47,671 nt of DNA from Opitutia bacterium (GCA_003142615.1 PLMW01000081.1:1-47671), one strand, 5' to 3'; shown: positions 37,412 through 45,796, numbered from the stretch's first letter. Made by a program: numbers and translations. Notes: a model not told the origin generated them from the sequence alone.

Positions 37412-37477
37412 CGGGAGAACGGCCGGCGGGGGCGGAAGGAGACGCGGGCGGAAAACGGGAAGCCGGGTGATCCCGGC

Positions 37478-39007
37478 TTACTCGGGGAGCGCAAGGTGGT
37501 AGCGCTCGAGCGAGCTGCCCTCGAGACGGTGCAGGGCGGAGATGGAATTCTGCAGGGTGATCCGCGCCTGCAGTTCGGCGACGCGGGCGTTCTCCAGATC
37601 GGACTGCGTCTGCAGGACATCGCGACTGGTGGCGAGGCCGGCGGCGAAGCGGGCGGCTTCAAGGTCGTACTGCTTGGCGCTGAATTCCGCAGCGAGGGCG
37701 GCAATCTTGACCTTCTCATTGTTGGTCTCGACGGCACGCACGGCGGAGCGGACCTGCACCAGGATGCTCTGCTCGAGCTGGCGGACGGTAAGCGTCTGCT
37801 GGTTGAGAATGGCCAGGCTCTGGTGGTATCTGCCCCGATCGCTGACCTGACCCCACGGATAGCTCAACGTGAAGCCGACCTGCCATGAGTTGTTATCCCG
37901 ATTGGCGGCGTTATTGAAGGAGTCATAGCCGCTGCCTTTGGTGCCGTTGAAACCGAGGGCGCCATTCAGATTGAGCGTGGGCTTGAGGGCATCCTTGGTG
38001 ACGGAGAGATCGAGCTTGAACTGATCAAGCTGCATCTTGGCGGAGATGTAGTCGGGCTGGTTGCGCATCGCGAGCTGGTAGGAGGACTCGATCACGGGGA
38101 GCTGGCCGTTGAAGTCCGCGAATTTCGCTGTGCCAAGCGGCGTATCGAGCTCGAACCGGCCGATGAGGGCGAGCAGGGCGTCGCCGGTATCCTTCACTGA
38201 TTTTTCGGAGGAGAGGACGTTGCTGCGCGCGTTGGCGACACCGACCTGCGCCTGCAACACATCGATATCGGTGGCGGTGCCGACGGTTCTCTTGGCCTGG
38301 GCCTCCTCGAGCAGCCGGTTGGCCAGATCGAGGGAGACCTTGAAGACGCTGAGCTGCTCGCGGGCGTAAACGAGATTGTAGTAGTCGCCCTCGGTTTGCT
38401 GCACGATGTCGAGTGCCCGGGCCTGGAAGTCAAAACCGGCGCGTTGCCGGCCGATCCGGGCGCGGTTGAGCGTGGCGGTGGTCACGCCAATGCCCGCGCC
38501 GCGCAGGAGCGGTTGCGTGACGGCCACGGTGACATCCGAGGTGTAGGCCGGATTGTAGAAGCTCGTGAACGCGTTAGGATTGCTCTCGGAGCGGTCGAAG
38601 CTCGTGCTGACGCTGACCGAGGTGCCGGTCTGGAGCAGTTCGGTGATTCCAAGGTTGAAGAGCCGGGCATCGCTTTTGGTGCCCGGAGCGCTGCCGATGG
38701 GCCCGGTGTTGGAGTGGCTTTGCGAGCCGGTCAGTGCCAGCGTGGGAAAGAAACTACCCCGGGCGATGTCGACGGAGGCCTTGGCGATGGCGGGGGTGTA
38801 GCGCTGGATTTCGATGTCGAAACCGTGTTCGAGCGCACGTTGGACGCAGTCCTCCAGCGTGAGGGGCGCGCTGGCGGGGGCCGGCACGATGGCGGTCGGG
38901 GACGACGGGTCCGGGGCGGGAGGCGCGGTGTCTTCCGCAAGGGCCGGCATCAGAAAGCCGGCGAGGAGGCTGACAGCGACGAGGGACGGGCGAAGTCGGT
39001 TCGGCAT
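37478..39007 (-). CDS. TolC-family outer-membrane efflux protein
   Basis: A 509-residue protein with a Sec signal (LVAVSLLAGFLMPALAED), then two outer-membrane-factor repeats of long alpha-helical hairpins. Typical pieces are LTLEDCVQRALEHGFDIE at the start of the first repeat, AVTQPLLRGAGIGV, YYNLVYAREQLSVFKVSLDL, and LEAARFAAGLATSRDVLQTQ in the second repeat. It would form the trimeric channel that takes cargo across the outer membrane. It lies downstream of an HlyD-type adaptor, a C39 peptidase-ABC exporter and a PpiD-like chaperone on the same strand, so it is the likely exit duct for the double-glycine peptides, though general efflux is also possible. Confidence 0.92.
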   Translation of the reverse strand: MPNRLRPSLVAVSLLAGFLMPALAEDTAPPAPDPSSPTAIVPAPASAPLTLEDCVQRALEHGFDIEIQRYTPAIAKASVDIARGSFFPTLALTGSQSHSNTGPIGSAPGTKSDARLFNLGITELLQTGTSVSVSTSFDRSESNPNAFTSFYNPAYTSDVTVAVTQPLLRGAGIGVTTATLNRARIGRQRAGFDFQARALDIVQQTEGDYYNLVYAREQLSVFKVSLDLANRLLEEAQAKRTVGTATDIDVLQAQVGVANARSNVLSSEKSVKDTGDALLALIGRFELDTPLGTAKFADFNGQLPVIESSYQLAMRNQPDYISAKMQLDQFKLDLSVTKDALKPTLNLNGALGFNGTKGSGYDSFNNAANRDNNSWQVGFTLSYPWGQVSDRGRYHQSLAILNQQTLTVRQLEQSILVQVRSAVRAVETNNEKVKIAALAAEFSAKQYDLEAARFAAGLATSRDVLQTQSDLENARVAELQARITLQNSISALHRLEGSSLERYHLALPE

Positions 39008-39360
39008 GGCGGATAAAACTTCTGGAGAAAATGGAATGGGAGCGGCGCGGAAGACGGCGGACTGGCTAAGAACACACCAGGCGGGACAAAGGTTTGAGAT
39101 TTTTCAAACCCAGCCACCTGGAAGTGTGTCCAGGCGTTGAAGCCGGCCTGCTTCGACCTTGAGACGTCCGAAAGCGTGGAAGGTTTCGTGGAACCGTCAC
39201 TTGCACGGGACGCCGCACCCCCGGCTGCCGGTGTTCGGAGGCCGGGCCGCATGGGCGGACGGTGACGGGAGCGGACATGGAAGGCGGCATGACGCAACCG
39301 AGACTGTCTGGTTTGCCACGCGACGTTGAAGGTTTTTGGATCGGCGGCAGCGGGAAGGGA
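39008..39360. other. Intergenic region before the TolC-like gene
   Basis: About 350 bases with no credible gene. A small hairpin, GGTTTGA / TCAAACC around a GATTTT loop, lies near 39091-39110. It may carry the TolC promoter; no clear hexamers are seen. Confidence 0.5.
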
Positions 39361-41097
39361 TCAACGGTTGCGGCCTGCGCCCGGCGGTTCATCGGATGAG
39401 CGGGAAGCGGCGTCAGGCGCGCTCTTCTTCAACTCACTCATGACGATCTCGTTGAGGGCGAGGCTCTGGCTGAGGCCGGCATTCATTCGGGCGAGCTGCG
39501 CCCGCGCGGTGGTGTACTGCAGGGTGTTCTCAGCCAGATCGGGAAGCTTTCGCTCTTTCACGTAAACGAACGCCCCCTTGTCCTCGGTGAGTATAAAGTC
39601 GGAGAGCTGGCCCGATTCGAGACGCCCGATCGCACCGAACTCGAACTGTTCAATATCCTTCGGCGGCTGGCGGCTGACGAAGGAGGGTAATGATTTCACT
39701 TCGAGCTTGAGTGCGGTGGCGGCCGCCGCGGCCTGCTCAATGGGATCGCCGGCCTTGAGGCGCGCCTCGAGCTGGCTGTGCACCGTCCGGCCGGTCTCGA
39801 CGAAGCGCTTGCGGCGCTCGTTTTCCTTGTAATCGGCGACGACGTGTTCGCGCGCCTGGGCGAGTTCGGGCCGGTAGGTGGGGAGGGTCTGGCGCCAGAA
39901 AAGCACGAGGCTGCCGGCGGCGGAGGGCAGCGCGTCCGACACGGGGCGATCCGCGGCGAGCTGCAGGGCCTGATCGACAATCTGCGGTGTCCAGCCGAGA
40001 TCGGGTGGGACGGTTTCACGGTAGAAAGGAGCCACCTGCCGGGCAGTAAGTTTGCTCTTCGCAAGGAACTCATTGAAGGCAGGCATGCCCGGTTTCAGCC
40101 GCTGCTCATAGATGGCCACGGTGAGATCAGCGGCGGTCTTGGCCGCGAGGCGCATGGCGCGCTCGGCCTTGAGGGCCTGCTCCACCGTGGGCCGCACCAC
40201 GGCAAAATCCGCGTCGGGTTTGTCCGGTACGGCGGCGGTGAGCTGGCCCGGCTTCTTGTCGTCTTCCGCCTTCTTCTCGTGGGGCACGGGGAAGCGGGCG
40301 CGATTTTCGTCGTAATAGGCGCGCACGTCGGCATCGGTGACCGTCACCGCTCCCACGAAATCGGCGGCGCGAAACTCCACGTAATCGACCGCCACGCGCG
40401 CCGGCACGTCGTAACGGAAGGCGTTGTCGTCGAAGAAGCGCTTGAGGGCGTCCTCGTTGACGGGGATCTCGGGCTTGAAGGCGGCGTAATCAGTGGCGGC
40501 GATGGCGATGGTCCAGATAGAGTCGGCGCGGACGACCTGTTCCCTGATTTCAACGGGCAGCACATATCCCGGGCCGGCCAGAAGCTGCTGCACGCGCGTA
40601 ATCCGGACGTCGTCGCTCACAACGCGGGTGATGTCACTCTCGGAAAGACGGGGGTTCGTCTTGAGGTTGTCGCGGAACGTGGCGTAGCGGCCGGCGTCGA
40701 ACTGGCCCTCGGGGCCGGCGAAGACAGGCAGCAACTTGATATGGGCGACGATGTCGTCCTTCGTGGGGACGGGTATCTTGATCTGGTCGGCGAGGGCGAG
40801 GGCGGCGGTGCGCTGGTAGGCGTAGCGCTGGAGATCCGCGCTCTCGATGCCGGACAGGGCCCCGAAGCCCAACGACAGCTGAACACTGATGCTGGCGTCG
40901 CTGAAGAGCTGGTCGCTGGAGCCCTGGCGGGAGAGGTCGTGGCCGAAGAACTGCTGCCGGAGCATCTTGGGGCCCGCGCGGCCGATGCCGGGGGCGGCGC
41001 CGATGGTGAAGATGAAGGAGATGATGGTGACGGCCAGCAGCACGCCGAAGACGACTTTGAAGTGATGCTGGTAGGAGCGTTGGATCCAGGAAATCAT
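39361..41097 (-). CDS. PpiD/SurA-like periplasmic chaperone
   Basis: A 578-residue protein anchored by one N-terminal helix (FKVVFGVLLAVTIISFIFTI, residues 13-32) with the rest in the periplasm. The region to about residue 210 matches the SurA-N/PpiD chaperone layout (FFGHDLSRQ, IESADLQRYAYQRTAALALA, FDAGRYATFRDNLKTNPRLS). A parvulin-like part follows, with long helices (VTVTDADVRAYYDENRARFP) and YKENERRKRFVETG. No clean parvulin catalytic core is obvious. It would assist folding of exported proteins. It lies 108 bases downstream of the peptide exporter on the same strand and may be read with it, though such genes are often independent. Confidence 0.85.
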   Translation of the reverse strand: MISWIQRSYQHHFKVVFGVLLAVTIISFIFTIGAAPGIGRAGPKMLRQQFFGHDLSRQGSSDQLFSDASISVQLSLGFGALSGIESADLQRYAYQRTAALALADQIKIPVPTKDDIVAHIKLLPVFAGPEGQFDAGRYATFRDNLKTNPRLSESDITRVVSDDVRITRVQQLLAGPGYVLPVEIREQVVRADSIWTIAIAATDYAAFKPEIPVNEDALKRFFDDNAFRYDVPARVAVDYVEFRAADFVGAVTVTDADVRAYYDENRARFPVPHEKKAEDDKKPGQLTAAVPDKPDADFAVVRPTVEQALKAERAMRLAAKTAADLTVAIYEQRLKPGMPAFNEFLAKSKLTARQVAPFYRETVPPDLGWTPQIVDQALQLAADRPVSDALPSAAGSLVLFWRQTLPTYRPELAQAREHVVADYKENERRKRFVETGRTVHSQLEARLKAGDPIEQAAAAATALKLEVKSLPSFVSRQPPKDIEQFEFGAIGRLESGQLSDFILTEDKGAFVYVKERKLPDLAENTLQYTTARAQLARMNAGLSQSLALNEIVMSELKKSAPDAASRSSDEPPGAGRNR

Positions 41098-41205
41098 GGG
41101 CGAAAGGGGGCGAGCTAAGGCGGGGGCTGGCGGGGTGTCAACCGCGCGGTGCGGGGCCGGCGGATTCCGCAGCCGGGAAGCCGCGCGGGTGATTTCGCAC
41201 CGGTA

Positions 41206-43353
41206 TCAAACCATGGCGAGCTCCAGCCGCCGGGGCAGGGGATCGGTTGGTCCGGCAGGAGGGCTGGCATTCTTCGAGACCACGGATTCAACCCGGCCGG
41301 CGGCAAGGGTGATGATGTGGTCGGCGATGGCGGCTAGGCGGGGATTATGGGCGGCCAGCAGGATGGTTTTGCCGGCGCTGCGCAGGCGCACCAGCAGGTC
41401 CATCAAGGCCTGTTCGGATTTGGCATCGAGCGCCGAGGACGGCTCGTCGAGCAGGAGGATGGGTGCGTCGAGGTAGAAGGCGCGGGCCAGGGCGAGGCGC
41501 TGACGCTGTCCGCCGGAGAGGTTCACTCCGTTTTCGTTCAGGTAGGTGAAGAATCCCTGCGGGAGTTTTTCGATGGACTCCAGCACGCCGACGTCCCGGC
41601 AGATTTGGAGCAGGCGTTCCATGTCCGGCTGGGGGTCGCCCGGGGCGAGGTTTTCGAGCACGGTGCCGGAGAGCAGGATTGTCTGCTGCGGCACCACCAC
41701 CAGGCCGCGCCGGAGGCTCTCGAGGGTGAAATACCGGATGTCGATGTCTCCGATAAAAACGCGGCCTTTCTCGGGCAAATAGAGGCGCTGCAGCAACGCC
41801 AGCAAGGTGGTTTTGCCGCAACCGGACTCCCCCGCCAGCACGGTGATCCGGCCGGCCGGCATCGTGGCCGACACCTCCTGCAGGGTGGCGAGGCGGCCGG
41901 CATGCTTGAACGTAACATTCTCGAAGCGGATGTCTGCCGCCTTCTGCGCGGTGAATTCGATGCTCCCCTGGTCCTTTTCCAACTCCAGGTCCATGATCTC
42001 GAACAACCGGTCGGAGGCGATGAGGGTCTCCTGGATCGTGGTATTGAGTCCGATCAGGGTGGTGAGGGGGCCGGTGAGGTAGTTCGCCAGGGTGTAACAC
42101 GACATCAGTTGACCGGGGGTCAGAGCGGCTTCGAGCACCAGCCGCGTGCCGAGCCACAGCAGCGCGATCAAGTAGGCTTGCGTGACCAGGGTCGTCGCCG
42201 TGCCGCAGCCGAGGCCGCCCACCGCCGCGCCCCACACGATTTTCAGCAAACGAACGAGGCGTGTCTCGGTCTTGAGTCCGGCCCATTCCTCGAGCCGGAA
42301 GCACCGCAGCAAGGACTGGGCGTTGAGCGATTCCACCAACTGAGCTTCGAAATCGGCGGCGCGCTCCATGATTCGACGCTGGTATTCGCGGTTCAGGCGG
42401 TTCGTGACCCCATAGATCGCGAGGTTGAGCGGGAGCAACGCCAGGGAGACCAGCGCCAGTTTCCAGGAATAAAAGAACATCGCCCAGAGCGAGAAACCGA
42501 GAATGAGCGGGTTGAGCAGCAGGTTGAGCAGCGCGGTGTTGAGGAAGTTCCGGATTTTGACCGCGTCGGCCACGCGGGACGTGATTTCGCCCACGCGCAT
42601 GGCGTCGAAAAACGGCTGCGGCAGCCGCAGGAGGCGCCGGTAATAGGCGAGGATCAATGTGGCATCGATGCGCTGCGCCGTCCGCAGGGATAGCAACGAC
42701 TGGAAGACTCCCAGCACCAGGCGGAATCCAAGAAGCGCCAGCATGGCCACCGTCAGGAGATTGAGGAGGTGCGGATTGTCCTCCGGAATGACGCCGTCGA
42801 CGATCTTCTGCACATAGATCGACATCGACAGGGCCAGCATGGTCGAAACCATCGCGCCTGCAAACGCCTGGATCAGCACCGCCCTGTGCGGCGCAATCAA
42901 GCCCCAGAACCGTCGCCATGGCGGCGCCGTGTGATCGCCCGGCTGGAAGGCGTCGCCGGGCGCCAGCAGAACCAGTACGCCGGTCCAGACAGCTTTGAAT
43001 TTCTCATGCGGCCATCGTTCCACCCGGCCCAAGGCCGGATCCATGACCCGGGCGTACCGGGGCGACCATTTGACCAGCACCACATAATGCCACAAACGCC
43101 GGTCGATCAGCACATGCGCGATCGCCGGCACCGGCACGCCGGCGAGTGCTTCGACGGGTCCTTTCACACCCTTGGCGAAAAAACCCAGACCCCTGGCGGC
43201 CTCGACGAGCGCATACACCGAGGAGCCGTTGGAACCGGTGCCGACCAACTGCCGCAGGCGCGGAAGGGGCAGTCGCAGCCGGTGATGATGGGCCACATAT
43301 TTCAGGCACGCCGGACCACAGTCGGTGGCGTCGCGTTGTTTGAAGGAAACCAC
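41206..43353 (-). CDS. Peptidase-containing ABC transporter (C39 double-glycine leader peptidase)
   Basis: A 715-residue exporter that cuts double-glycine leaders and moves the mature peptide across the inner membrane. The N-terminal C39 peptidase is intact: Q6 and C12 in FKQRDATDCGPACL, H89 in WHYVVLVKW and D105 in VMDPALG. Residues of about 150-450 are the six-helix ABC membrane domain. The ATPase has Walker A GESGCGKTT (508-516), signature LSGGQ (612-616), Walker B ILLLDE (632-637) and the switch His (H669). It is of the LagD/ComA/PCAT type. Three candidate substrates lie just upstream, and an HlyD adaptor and TolC-like channel flank it. Confidence 0.96.
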   Translation of the reverse strand: MVSFKQRDATDCGPACLKYVAHHHRLRLPLPRLRQLVGTGSNGSSVYALVEAARGLGFFAKGVKGPVEALAGVPVPAIAHVLIDRRLWHYVVLVKWSPRYARVMDPALGRVERWPHEKFKAVWTGVLVLLAPGDAFQPGDHTAPPWRRFWGLIAPHRAVLIQAFAGAMVSTMLALSMSIYVQKIVDGVIPEDNPHLLNLLTVAMLALLGFRLVLGVFQSLLSLRTAQRIDATLILAYYRRLLRLPQPFFDAMRVGEITSRVADAVKIRNFLNTALLNLLLNPLILGFSLWAMFFYSWKLALVSLALLPLNLAIYGVTNRLNREYQRRIMERAADFEAQLVESLNAQSLLRCFRLEEWAGLKTETRLVRLLKIVWGAAVGGLGCGTATTLVTQAYLIALLWLGTRLVLEAALTPGQLMSCYTLANYLTGPLTTLIGLNTTIQETLIASDRLFEIMDLELEKDQGSIEFTAQKAADIRFENVTFKHAGRLATLQEVSATMPAGRITVLAGESGCGKTTLLALLQRLYLPEKGRVFIGDIDIRYFTLESLRRGLVVVPQQTILLSGTVLENLAPGDPQPDMERLLQICRDVGVLESIEKLPQGFFTYLNENGVNLSGGQRQRLALARAFYLDAPILLLDEPSSALDAKSEQALMDLLVRLRSAGKTILLAAHNPRLAAIADHIITLAAGRVESVVSKNASPPAGPTDPLPRRLELAMV

Positions 43354-43527
43354 GGCGGGTCAGGCCTTGCGCCATGAATGACAAAGTTGCGTGCCGGGCG
43401 GGGCGCCCCCTCGTGCCGCAAAACTGTGAAGGCGCGGAAGATCGACGGCCGATCTCTCGACGGATCGATTCACCGTCCATCGCAGCGGGACAAGACAGCG
43501 TACCGTCCGTCGCGCCTGCTAAAGAAA

Positions 43528-43653
43528 TCAACCGAACAAGCGGACGAGCCACGCCTTGATCGCGTCCCACCTTTCCAGCACGAGGTAAGTGATTACGCCG
43601 GTGATCAAAATCACGGCACCGACACGCAGAATATGGGCCAGGTTCTTGTTCAT
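43528..43653 (-). CDS. 41-residue single-helix protein, candidate immunity or accessory peptide
   Basis: A small frame from the ATG at 43653 to a TGA at 43528-43530. The product has a short basic start (MNKNLAHILRV), a helix (GAVILITGVITYLVL) and an amphipathic tail ERWDAIKAWLVRLFG. It sits between the double-glycine peptide genes and the exporter, the usual place for an immunity or accessory gene. The tail RWDAIKAWL echoes NWDSFKAGL of the peptide at 43930-44106, so it might instead be a leaderless relative. No Gly-Gly leader is present. There is no strong ribosome-binding site. Confidence 0.6.
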   Translation of the reverse strand: MNKNLAHILRVGAVILITGVITYLVLERWDAIKAWLVRLFG

Positions 43654-43664
43654 CTGAATTGAGA

Positions 43665-43690
43665 CCGGCGGCAGGGGGTCCTGCCGCCGG
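43665..43690. promoter_or_regulatory. Strong 11-bp hairpin inside the peptide operon
   Basis: CCGGCGGCAGG / CCTGCCGCCGG with a 4-base loop lies between the third peptide gene and the 41-residue gene. It has no T-run, so it is more likely an mRNA-stabilising or read-through-limiting element that sets the ratio of peptide to exporter transcript than a full terminator. Confidence 0.7.
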
Positions 43691-43725
43691 CCAGACTATT
43701 GGACTTATAGGACCTATATGACGTA

Positions 43726-43920
43726 TCAGGCGCTGTGGGCGAACCAGTCCCCGATCGCGATGGGCACGCCGGGCCCAGTAAGATTGGGGCCGCAGCCTTC
43801 GGAGATCGAGATGTAAACGAAGCGGATCACCCGGCCGGCGTCGTAGGCAAAATTGCCCCCGACGGCAGATTGTTGCTCGAGATCCGACATTTCAGATACT
43901 GACGGTGTACAGCTTTTCAT
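43726..43920 (-). CDS. Double-glycine leader peptide 3
   Basis: A 64-residue precursor. The leader MKSCTPSVSEMSDLEQQSAV ends in GG at residues 21-22, leaving a 42-residue core that starts NFAYDAGRVIRFVYIS and ends IAIGDWFAHSA. The core has one cysteine (SEGCGPNL) and is not strongly hydrophobic. Glu at -8 matches the other two leaders, but -4 (Ala) and -7 (Gln) are poorer. A start at the second ATG (43890) would give a 12-residue leader. It is the third and last Gly-Gly gene before the exporter, ten bases after the previous one. Confidence 0.7.
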   Translation of the reverse strand: MKSCTPSVSEMSDLEQQSAVGGNFAYDAGRVIRFVYISISEGCGPNLTGPGVPIAIGDWFAHSA

Positions 43921-43929
43921 GGGGAAGGT

Positions 43930-44106
43930 TTATTGGGCGGATTTTGTCGCGGCGGGATCGGGATAGCCCATGAGGCCGGCTTTGAAGCTATCCCAGTTAT
44001 TAAAGATGTTGAGGGCGGCCCCAACGACGACACCAACGAGGATTGTTTCAAGCACACCCAATCCTCCGCGTATGTTTTGAGCTTCTTGATCTTCTAGAGC
44101 GTTCAT
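43930..44106 (-). CDS. Double-glycine leader peptide 2, class II bacteriocin-like
   Basis: A 58-residue precursor. The leader MNALEDQEAQNIRGG has the consensus hydrophobic residues at -4 (Ile) and -12 (Leu), Glu at -8 and Gly-Gly at the end. The 43-residue core begins LGVLETILVGVVVGAALNIF, a hydrophobic helix with a G-x3-G motif as in two-peptide class II bacteriocins, followed by NNWDSFKAGLMGYPDPAAT. The W-D-x-F-K-x-G-L ending is seen in bacteriocin-like peptides encoded next to C39 exporters in other phyla. The ATG at 44106 was chosen because it places the leader correctly. Confidence 0.8.
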   Translation of the reverse strand: MNALEDQEAQNIRGGLGVLETILVGVVVGAALNIFNNWDSFKAGLMGYPDPAATKSAQ

Positions 44107-44141
44107 AAGGATTGTCCGGGTTAAGGGATGTTGAGAGATAA

Positions 44142-44312
44142 TTAATCCACGATGCCAGTATGATTGGTGAGCAGGGTGCGCATCGCCTGATCCATGAAAT
44201 AGCGCAGAATTTCCCGGGTTTGGTTGGACAGCCCGGCGAAGGATGGATCCGGCACCAGCGGTGCGAATCCACCCTGAAGGAGAGACATATCTTTCGATGA
44301 CAGTGTCTGCAT
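44142..44312 (-). CDS. Double-glycine leader peptide 1
   Basis: A 56-residue precursor. The leader MQTLSSKDMSLLQGG fits the consensus very well: Leu at -12, Asp at -8, Met at -7, Leu at -4, Gly at -2 and -1. The 41-residue core begins FAPLVPDPSFAGLSNQTREI and ends LLTNHTGIVD; it has no cysteine and looks amphipathic (REILRYFMDQAMRTLL). It is the first peptide gene after the adaptor gene, 190 bases downstream, and is preceded by a 16-bp palindrome that may be an operator. A longer in-frame start exists far upstream but would bury the leader. Confidence 0.8.
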   Translation of the reverse strand: MQTLSSKDMSLLQGGFAPLVPDPSFAGLSNQTREILRYFMDQAMRTLLTNHTGIVD

Positions 44313-44343
44313 AGGGGATTTGATGGTTGATGGTTGGTATGAA

Positions 44344-44359
44344 TTCCGTGGCCACGGAA
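44344..44359. promoter_or_regulatory. 16-bp perfect palindrome upstream of the peptide genes
   Basis: TTCCGTGGCCACGGAA lies about 32 bases upstream of the first peptide start codon, inside the 190-base gap. It is placed as an operator for the response regulator encoded upstream would be. A start-proximal mRNA hairpin is the alternative. Confidence 0.5.
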
Positions 44360-44502
44360 AGGAGGATAGCGCGGAAAGGGTTTTCGGCTTTGTGCGCAGC
44401 GGCAGGGTCGTATTGAATTCCGCGAGCAATGTTTTGTTTTCAGTCCCGGGGTACAGGTCGTCTCGCCACACGCTGGATGCCGGCGGATCTTGGGGGCACA
44501 CC

Positions 44503-45738
44503 TTAACTGGTGCCGCGAATCCGAACTGGATAAGGATCGAACGAGGACCTGATATCATCATAGAGAAGCCGGAGGAGGCTGCGGCGTGCGACGAGAAGAC
44601 GGGTTTGCACCGTGAGGCCTTTCTTGAGTTCGCCGCAGAGGCCGTTGGGCAGATTCAGCGCCATGGCGGCAGGGCGGATCGTGACTTTGAACTGGAAGGG
44701 AGAAGTGCCGCTGGCCCCCGGGCCATACCCCGAAGTAACATCCCCGGAAATGGCGATGATCTCGCCTTCGAGCATGCCCCATTGGGTATAAGGGTAGGCA
44801 TCGATCTGAATTTTTGCCGGCTGGCCAAGATGGATCAGGCCAACATCCCGCGGGGGGACGAGGGCCTCGACGACGAGCGTATCAGCAGGTGACAGCGCGC
44901 CGAGCGACTGCCCGGCAGGTACAAAAACCCCGGCGCTCAGTCCGTTGAAACCCAGCAGAACGCCATCGCTGGGGGCGCGAACCGTGTAGAGCGCACGTTC
45001 CTCGCGCAGCCGTTTCTCTTCGGACACCAATGCGTCAAGCGCGGTTTGTTCCTCCCGCAGGCGCGCCTCCCAGCGGGCAAACGTTTGTTGCACAAGGAGG
45101 GTCCCTTCCGCCTGAATGCGACTCAGCTCATAACGAGAGTCGTCCAATTCGCATTGGGTGGCGATTCCACGAGCGACCAGCGCGGTGACGCGATCAAATG
45201 CCGAATGGAATTTGGCCGTGGCCAGCCGGTTGGCTTCAAGCGCGGCGAGGAACTGGAGGTACTCTTGACGGAAGGCAGAGGTCCTGAAATCCCTCAGGGA
45301 CAGTGTGGAGAAATCGGCGGCAGAAAGGAGTCTTGCGCGATTCTCCGCCCCGCTCGTGGTAACTGCGGTCAAATCAGAAATCATGTCTTGGTATTCGACT
45401 TGAATGGCGTGATTACGGCTAAGGCGCTCATCCACATCGCGCGACTGGAGCACAACGAGTGGCTGGCCCGCCTGGACGCAATCGTTGTCGTGGGCCAAAA
45501 CCTGCGAGATCAAACCGGCGATCGGCGTCTGCAAATCGCAGCGTTCGATAACCGGGCGCACCATGCCGGCTGCACTGATCGAGACATCGATTTTGACCAG
45601 CGGCGCGACGATCATGCCGGCCAAACATGCCCCAAGAACCAGCCAATAGATGACTGGACAGTCCAACAGGCGCCCTGCGTAAAGACTTTCCACCGTGTCT
45701 GGCCCGAGTTCCGCGGGTATCAACGGTATGCCTGACAT
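44503..45738 (-). CDS. HlyD-family membrane-fusion (adaptor) protein
   Basis: A 411-residue periplasmic adaptor for a tripartite exporter. A short cytosolic start is followed by one helix (YWLVLGACLAGMIVAPLV, about residues 31-48), then the lipoyl half (GMVRPVIERCDLQTPIAGLI, VQAGQPLVVLQSRDVDE), a long coiled coil (about 115-260, ending EEQTALDALVSEEKRLREER), the returning lipoyl half (YTVRAPSDGVLLGF) and a beta-barrel (VPPRDVGLIHLGQPAKIQI). It would connect the C39-ABC exporter to the TolC-like channel. The ATG follows GAGG by nine bases. It lies 58 bases after the response-regulator gene. Confidence 0.94.
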   Translation of the reverse strand: MSGIPLIPAELGPDTVESLYAGRLLDCPVIYWLVLGACLAGMIVAPLVKIDVSISAAGMVRPVIERCDLQTPIAGLISQVLAHDNDCVQAGQPLVVLQSRDVDERLSRNHAIQVEYQDMISDLTAVTTSGAENRARLLSAADFSTLSLRDFRTSAFRQEYLQFLAALEANRLATAKFHSAFDRVTALVARGIATQCELDDSRYELSRIQAEGTLLVQQTFARWEARLREEQTALDALVSEEKRLREERALYTVRAPSDGVLLGFNGLSAGVFVPAGQSLGALSPADTLVVEALVPPRDVGLIHLGQPAKIQIDAYPYTQWGMLEGEIIAISGDVTSGYGPGASGTSPFQFKVTIRPAAMALNLPNGLCGELKKGLTVQTRLLVARRSLLRLLYDDIRSSFDPYPVRIRGTS

Positions 45739-45796
45739 AACAGCGCCTCACAATGCGTCGCCTCCCCGTCGCTGAAAGCATTCAGTTTACACCTGG

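Noticed and set aside
43378-43662. + strand frames opposite the peptide region
   Set aside because: No leader, helix or family signal, and the minus-strand frames there have consistent leader and membrane features.
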